Below are positions 14,118 to 15,062 of a stretch of DNA of 15,062 bases, piece by piece (position 1 is the stretch's first letter; each line of letters begins with the position of its first letter). The stretch covers positions 1-15,062 of the forward strand of contig CABVEG010000010.1 of the NCBI GenBank assembly GCA_902497185.1, written 5' to 3'. Below the pieces are notes generated by a model. That model made no database searches and was not told the DNA's origin. It saw only the letters and a list, made by a program, of their open reading frames with translations. Position numbers and translations under genes: made by a program. This DNA comes from an uncultured Eubacteriales bacterium (GTDB taxonomy: Bacteria > Bacillota > Clostridia > Lachnospirales > CAG-274).

Positions 14118-14582
14118 ATGATGATTAAAGTAATGTTCGTCTGCCACGGCAACATATGCCGTTCACCAATGGCGGAGTATATATTTAAATATATGGTTAA
14201 GGAAAAGGGCATTGAAAAGAATTTTATAATCAACTCATCTGCAACAAGCTGTGAGGAGCTTGGCAATCCTGTACACAGGGGCACAAAAAGCAAGCTTTAT
14301 GAAATGGGCATACCCTGCGGCGACCACAGGGCAGTAAGGCTTACTAAGGCTGATTATTATGCTTATGATTATATTATTGCTATGGATAGTAAAAATGTAA
14401 AAAACATTGAAAGAATAACAGGCAGTGACACTGAAAACAAGGTTCATCTTCTCTTGGATTTTACAAACAGAAAGGGACAGAGTATTGCTGATCCATGGTA
14501 CACAGGCAATTTTGATAAAACCTATAATGATATTAATGAAGGTCTTGAAGGATTTTTAAATGAAATTTATAAATTCATATAA
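14118..14582 (+). CDS. Low-molecular-weight protein tyrosine phosphatase
   Basis: A 154-residue cytosolic enzyme that removes phosphate from phosphotyrosine in proteins. The catalytic P-loop is near the N-terminus: CHGNICRS with nucleophile C9 and arginine R15 (pattern CX5RS), and the general acid D125 lies in DPWY near the C-terminus, at the position of the usual DPYY. Length is normal for the family. AAAGGAG precedes the ATG by 6 bases; a second in-frame ATG (14121) is nearly as good. Relatives often act on capsule or cell-wall tyrosine kinases, but no such kinase is in this window, and the kinase at 4270 is of the Ser/Thr type. Codon use returns to that of the flanking native genes. Confidence 0.94.
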   Translation: MMIKVMFVCHGNICRSPMAEYIFKYMVKEKGIEKNFIINSSATSCEELGNPVHRGTKSKLYEMGIPCGDHRAVRLTKADYYAYDYIIAMDSKNVKNIERITGSDTENKVHLLLDFTNRKGQSIADPWYTGNFDKTYNDINEGLEGFLNEIYKFI

Positions 14583-14624
14583 AAAAGCAGACAGAAATGA
14601 TAAGTTTTTATTCTCTTTTGAATA

Positions 14625-14653
14625 TTGACAATGTTCTTTAATAGGGTTAAAAT
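14625..14653 (+). promoter_or_regulatory. Promoter of fhs
   Basis: TTGACA (14625-14630) and TAAAAT (14648-14653) with a 17-base spacer make a strong sigma-A promoter. Transcription should start near 14660, leaving a leader of about 35 bases. No riboswitch is visible in the leader. Confidence 0.85.
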
Positions 14654-14694
14654 AGGGGTAATCGTAAGTAATAATTGTGACAGGAGGATTTAAT

Positions 14695-15062
14695 ATGAAA
14701 AGTGATATACAAATTGCTCAGGAATGTGTAATGGAGCCTATTGTTAAGGTTGCAGAAAATTTTGGAATCAATCCTGATGACCTTGAATTGTACGGAAAGT
14801 ATAAAGCAAAGCTTTCCGATGACCTTTTAAAGAAAAATGAAAATAATAAAAAGGGCAAGCTGGTTCTTGTGACCGCTATTAATCCTACACCGGCAGGTGA
14901 AGGAAAGACTACTGTAACTATCGGTCTTTCACAGGCTTTAAACAGGCTTGGTAAGAAATCCCTTGTAGCTTTAAGAGAACCATCCTTAGGACCTTGTATG
15001 GGTATTAAGGGCGGTGCAGCAGGCGGCGGATATTCACAGGTTGTGCCTATGGAGGATATTAA
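14695..15062 (+). CDS. fhs: Formate-tetrahydrofolate ligase (3' end cut by window)
   Basis: The enzyme joins formate to tetrahydrofolate with ATP to give 10-formyltetrahydrofolate. It feeds one-carbon pathways for purine and formyl-Met synthesis and, in acetogens, the methyl branch of the Wood-Ljungdahl pathway. The first 122 residues are visible of about 556 usual in the family. They contain the ATP-binding P-loop TPAGEGKTT (65-73), [19 protein letters not shown] (94-112) and [10 protein letters not shown], all characteristic. AGGAGG lies 7 bases before the ATG at 14695. It has its own promoter, so it is not simply cotranscribed with the phosphatase. It is separately transcribed from the efflux cassette. 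Identification is certain. Confidence 0.97.
   Translation, partial: MKSDIQIAQECVMEPIVKVAENFGINPDDLELYGKYKAKLSDDLLKKNENNKKGKLVLVTAINPTPAGEGKTTVTIGLSQALNRLGKKSLVALREPSLGPCMGIKGGAAGGGYSQVVPMEDI

Noticed and set aside
14583..14694. Tetrahydrofolate or other riboswitch upstream of fhs
   Set aside because: The promoter leaves a leader of only about 35 bases and no conserved riboswitch core is seen.

Overview
The window is AT-rich and looks like a chromosome of a low-G+C Firmicute, most likely an anaerobic gut Clostridium relative of the Lachnospiraceae type. The grounds are strong AGGAGG ribosome binding sites, near-perfect TTGACA-N17-TATAAT promoters, a secA-prfB pair, a Hanks-type kinase with the EQYGF...SDIYSLG signature, and an fhs gene. 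The taxon is inferred from gene content and codon use only. No tRNA, rRNA, CRISPR array or transposase was seen.

Layout. (1) 1-3425 is a housekeeping block: the 3' five-sixths of secA, then prfB, closed by a strong intrinsic terminator. (2) 3426-11396 is an accessory island. It starts with a broken zinc-ribbon gene behind a perfect consensus promoter. Two similar modules follow, each with a leftward XRE-type regulator divergent from a rightward target. The first target is a membrane-anchored Ser/Thr kinase (4270-5928). The second is a seven-gene operon (6396-11323), in which six genes start with a short zinc ribbon joined to different membrane, coiled-coil, TPR-like or PH/GRAM-like modules. 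Terminators stand between the convergent units. The operon promoter is a perfect consensus with two related dyads on either side, likely operators for the neighbouring XRE protein. (3) 11397-13997 is a drug-efflux cassette: a MATE transporter and a BmrR-like MerR regulator behind a promoter with a 19-bp spacer and central dyad, the hallmark of MerR control. Its codon use differs from its neighbours, which suggests transfer. (4) 14118-15062 holds a low-molecular-weight phosphotyrosine phosphatase and the start of formate-tetrahydrofolate ligase.

How the genes may work together. The kinase and most zinc-ribbon proteins share one plan: a cytoplasmic N-terminal domain, a membrane segment, and in several a domain outside the cell. 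Together with the paired regulators, this suggests one envelope-sensing system in which zinc ribbons are the common cytoplasmic interface and the outer domains differ. That is inference from layout. The individual parts (kinase, zinc ribbons, DUF4190-like and GRAM-like domains) belong to known families, and the arrangement is the most interesting content of the window.
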